Shown here: one piece after another, positions 44,921-45,956 of the stretch | How the letters are laid out: each line of letters opens with the position of its first letter | Numbering within the stretch: the first letter of the stretch is position 1 | DNA from: an uncultured Candidatus Poseidoniales archaeon | Lineage (GTDB): Archaea > Thermoplasmatota > Poseidoniia > Poseidoniales > Poseidoniaceae | Assembly: GCA_902605365.1 (NCBI GenBank) | Contig: CACLCM010000012.1 | Coordinates: 1 to 45,956, forward strand | Reading direction: 5' to 3' | DNA: 45,956 bases | Made by a program: the position numbers and the translations under genes | The notes under the pieces: model-generated | Databases searched by the model: none | Seen by the model: the letters and a program-made list of their open reading frames with translations, nothing else | Told to the model about the DNA's origin: nothing

Positions 44921-45956
44921 ATGTATCTAAAATTATTAGAAGTTGAAAACTTCAAATCGTTCAAAGGCGAAGCTGTGATTCCATTTGACCGTGGTTTTAC
45001 TGCTATCACTGGGCCTAATGGCTCGGGTAAATCGAATTGTGGAGATGCTGTACAATTCGTCTTAGGTGCTCGTTCAGCCAAGGTGCTGCGTGCCCAAAAC
45101 TCAAAAGATTTAATTTTCAATGGTGGGAAATCTAACCGTCCAGCAAGAAATGCAAAGGTAACCCTCGTCTTTGCAAACCCAACTCTTTCCAATGGCCGTA
45201 GAAGGCTACCTATTGATTCAGACGAGGTTCGAATGACTCGCGAAGTCAGGTTGACCAAATCTGATAATACAGTTTCAACATATTTACTGAATGGAGAAGA
45301 AAGTAACCAAAAAGCATTCCACAGGATTCTGGGTCAAGCAAATGCAAGACCTGACGGTTACAACATCGTCCTGCAAGGAGATGTCACTAGGCTTTCTAGT
45401 ATGACTGCAATGGAGCGAAGGAAAGTATTAGATTCCGTAGCAGGAGTGACTTCCTATGATGATGAGATTCGTAAAGCAGAGAGGCAAAAAGGGCAAGTCG
45501 AAGATTTCATTGAAAGAATCTCTCTCGTAGAAGATGAACAAAAGGCTCGTCTAAAAACTCTGGAGAAGGAGAAAGCGGTTGCTGAAAGAGCGAAGGACAC
45601 CAAAGAAGAATTCGATAATGCAAATATCATTTTACAACAATCACGCCACATGTCTGCAAAAGCAGAAATAAAACACCACAGCGATGAAAGAATACGCTAC
45701 TTAGCAAAAGCAGATGACTTACAATCTGCTGTGAAAGAGGCAAAAGGCGTATTGCTTGAACTCGATGACCGAATTGGGGATTTGGAAAAGCAAATCTCTG
45801 ACGCTATGGATGGTGACAAAGGAGGCCTGAATGATGAAATCGGCAAACTACAAGTCTCTCTAGCCCTCAAGACTGATCACATCGAAGAAGCAGAAATTGC
45901 AGAATTAAAAGACACTGCAAATTTAATAGAACTGAAAGAGTTAATATCAAACGCCA
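44921..45956 (+). CDS. smc: chromosome segregation ATPase SMC, 3' end outside window
   Basis: 345 codons of the N-terminal part are present and the frame is still open at the last base. LLEVENFKSFKGEAVIPF and Walker A GPNGSGKSN (about residues 31-39) mark the SMC head, with FVLGARSAKVLRA and LIFNGGKSNRPARNAKVTL next. YNIVLQGDVTRLSSMTAMER and RKVLDSVAGVTSYDDE complete the first half of the head, and a charged coiled coil begins near residue 190. SMC condenses and segregates chromosomes with ScpA/ScpB-like partners; none is visible because the window ends. AGAGGGAAAGGG precedes the ATG directly. Confidence 0.95.
   Translation, partial: MYLKLLEVENFKSFKGEAVIPFDRGFTAITGPNGSGKSNCGDAVQFVLGARSAKVLRAQNSKDLIFNGGKSNRPARNAKVTLVFANPTLSNGRRRLPIDSDEVRMTREVRLTKSDNTVSTYLLNGEESNQKAFHRILGQANARPDGYNIVLQGDVTRLSSMTAMERRKVLDSVAGVTSYDDEIRKAERQKGQVEDFIERISLVEDEQKARLKTLEKEKAVAERAKDTKEEFDNANIILQQSRHMSAKAEIKHHSDERIRYLAKADDLQSAVKEAKGVLLELDDRIGDLEKQISDAMDGDKGGLNDEIGKLQVSLALKTDHIEEAEIAELKDTANLIELKELISNA

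Noticed and set aside
1-45956. Prophage, insertion sequence or integrated element
   Set aside because: No transposase, integrase, terminase or capsid gene and no flanking direct repeats; the single tRNA gene has no partial copy in the window.

Overview
The window is archaeal and most resembles a planktonic marine Thermoplasmatota genome of the Marine Group II / Poseidoniales type. The supporting signs are a complete A-type ATP synthase operon in archaeal order (H-I-K-E-C-F-A-B-D), the archaeal version of the early shikimate pathway, formate-dependent PurP, RNA polymerase subunit K, an HTH_10 (Bat-type) regulator, KaiC/RadA-like ATPases, TATA-like boxes placed for leaderless transcription, and large type I surface proteins with calcium-binding repeats. 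Haem A synthesis genes point to aerobic respiration. The lineage is an inference from gene content; no rRNA gene is present. Genes are packed tightly, no intergenic gap exceeds 300 bases, and I see no insertion sequence, prophage or CRISPR array.

Layout. 1-3251 (+): MoxR AAA+ ATPase (5' cut off), DUF58 protein and a six-helix membrane protein. 3218-8826 (-): a tight operon of an HTH_10 regulator, ADH synthase, 3-dehydroquinate synthase II, GHMP shikimate kinase, chorismate synthase and aspartate kinase. Aspartate kinase starts the route to aspartate semialdehyde, which the first enzyme consumes. 8919-13930 (+): a MacB/FtsX-type ABC exporter pair and a membrane-anchored coiled-coil protein with two DUF2135-like domains. 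13931-16527: purP, tryptophan 2,3-dioxygenase and rpoK. 16608-19723: a secreted thioredoxin-fold protein divergent from ctaA-ctaB, then tRNA-Ser(GCT). 19791-22742 (-): a 983-residue surface protein. 22863-26183 (+): an N-terminally anchored lamin-tail protein followed by three KaiC-like proteins, two of which have lost the P-loop. 26226-30368 (-): GNAT, a thrombospondin-type-3 surface protein and a UbiE-like methyltransferase. 30501-38988 (+): the ATP synthase operon. 39051-42325 (+): a membrane protein that looks like an inactivated site-2 protease, then ketopantoate reductase. 42318-43898 (-): L-aspartate oxidase. 43943-44785 (+): a membrane protein with a CxxC knuckle. 44921 to the end (+): the N-terminal part of SMC.

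The best candidates for undescribed biology are the KaiC-like trio with its anchored lamin-tail neighbour, the M50-type pseudoprotease next to the ATP synthase, and the duplicated DUF2135 coiled-coil protein. Smaller points are a symmetric TATA-like box between two divergent genes, a palindrome upstream of smc, and an intercistronic hairpin after the proteolipid gene.
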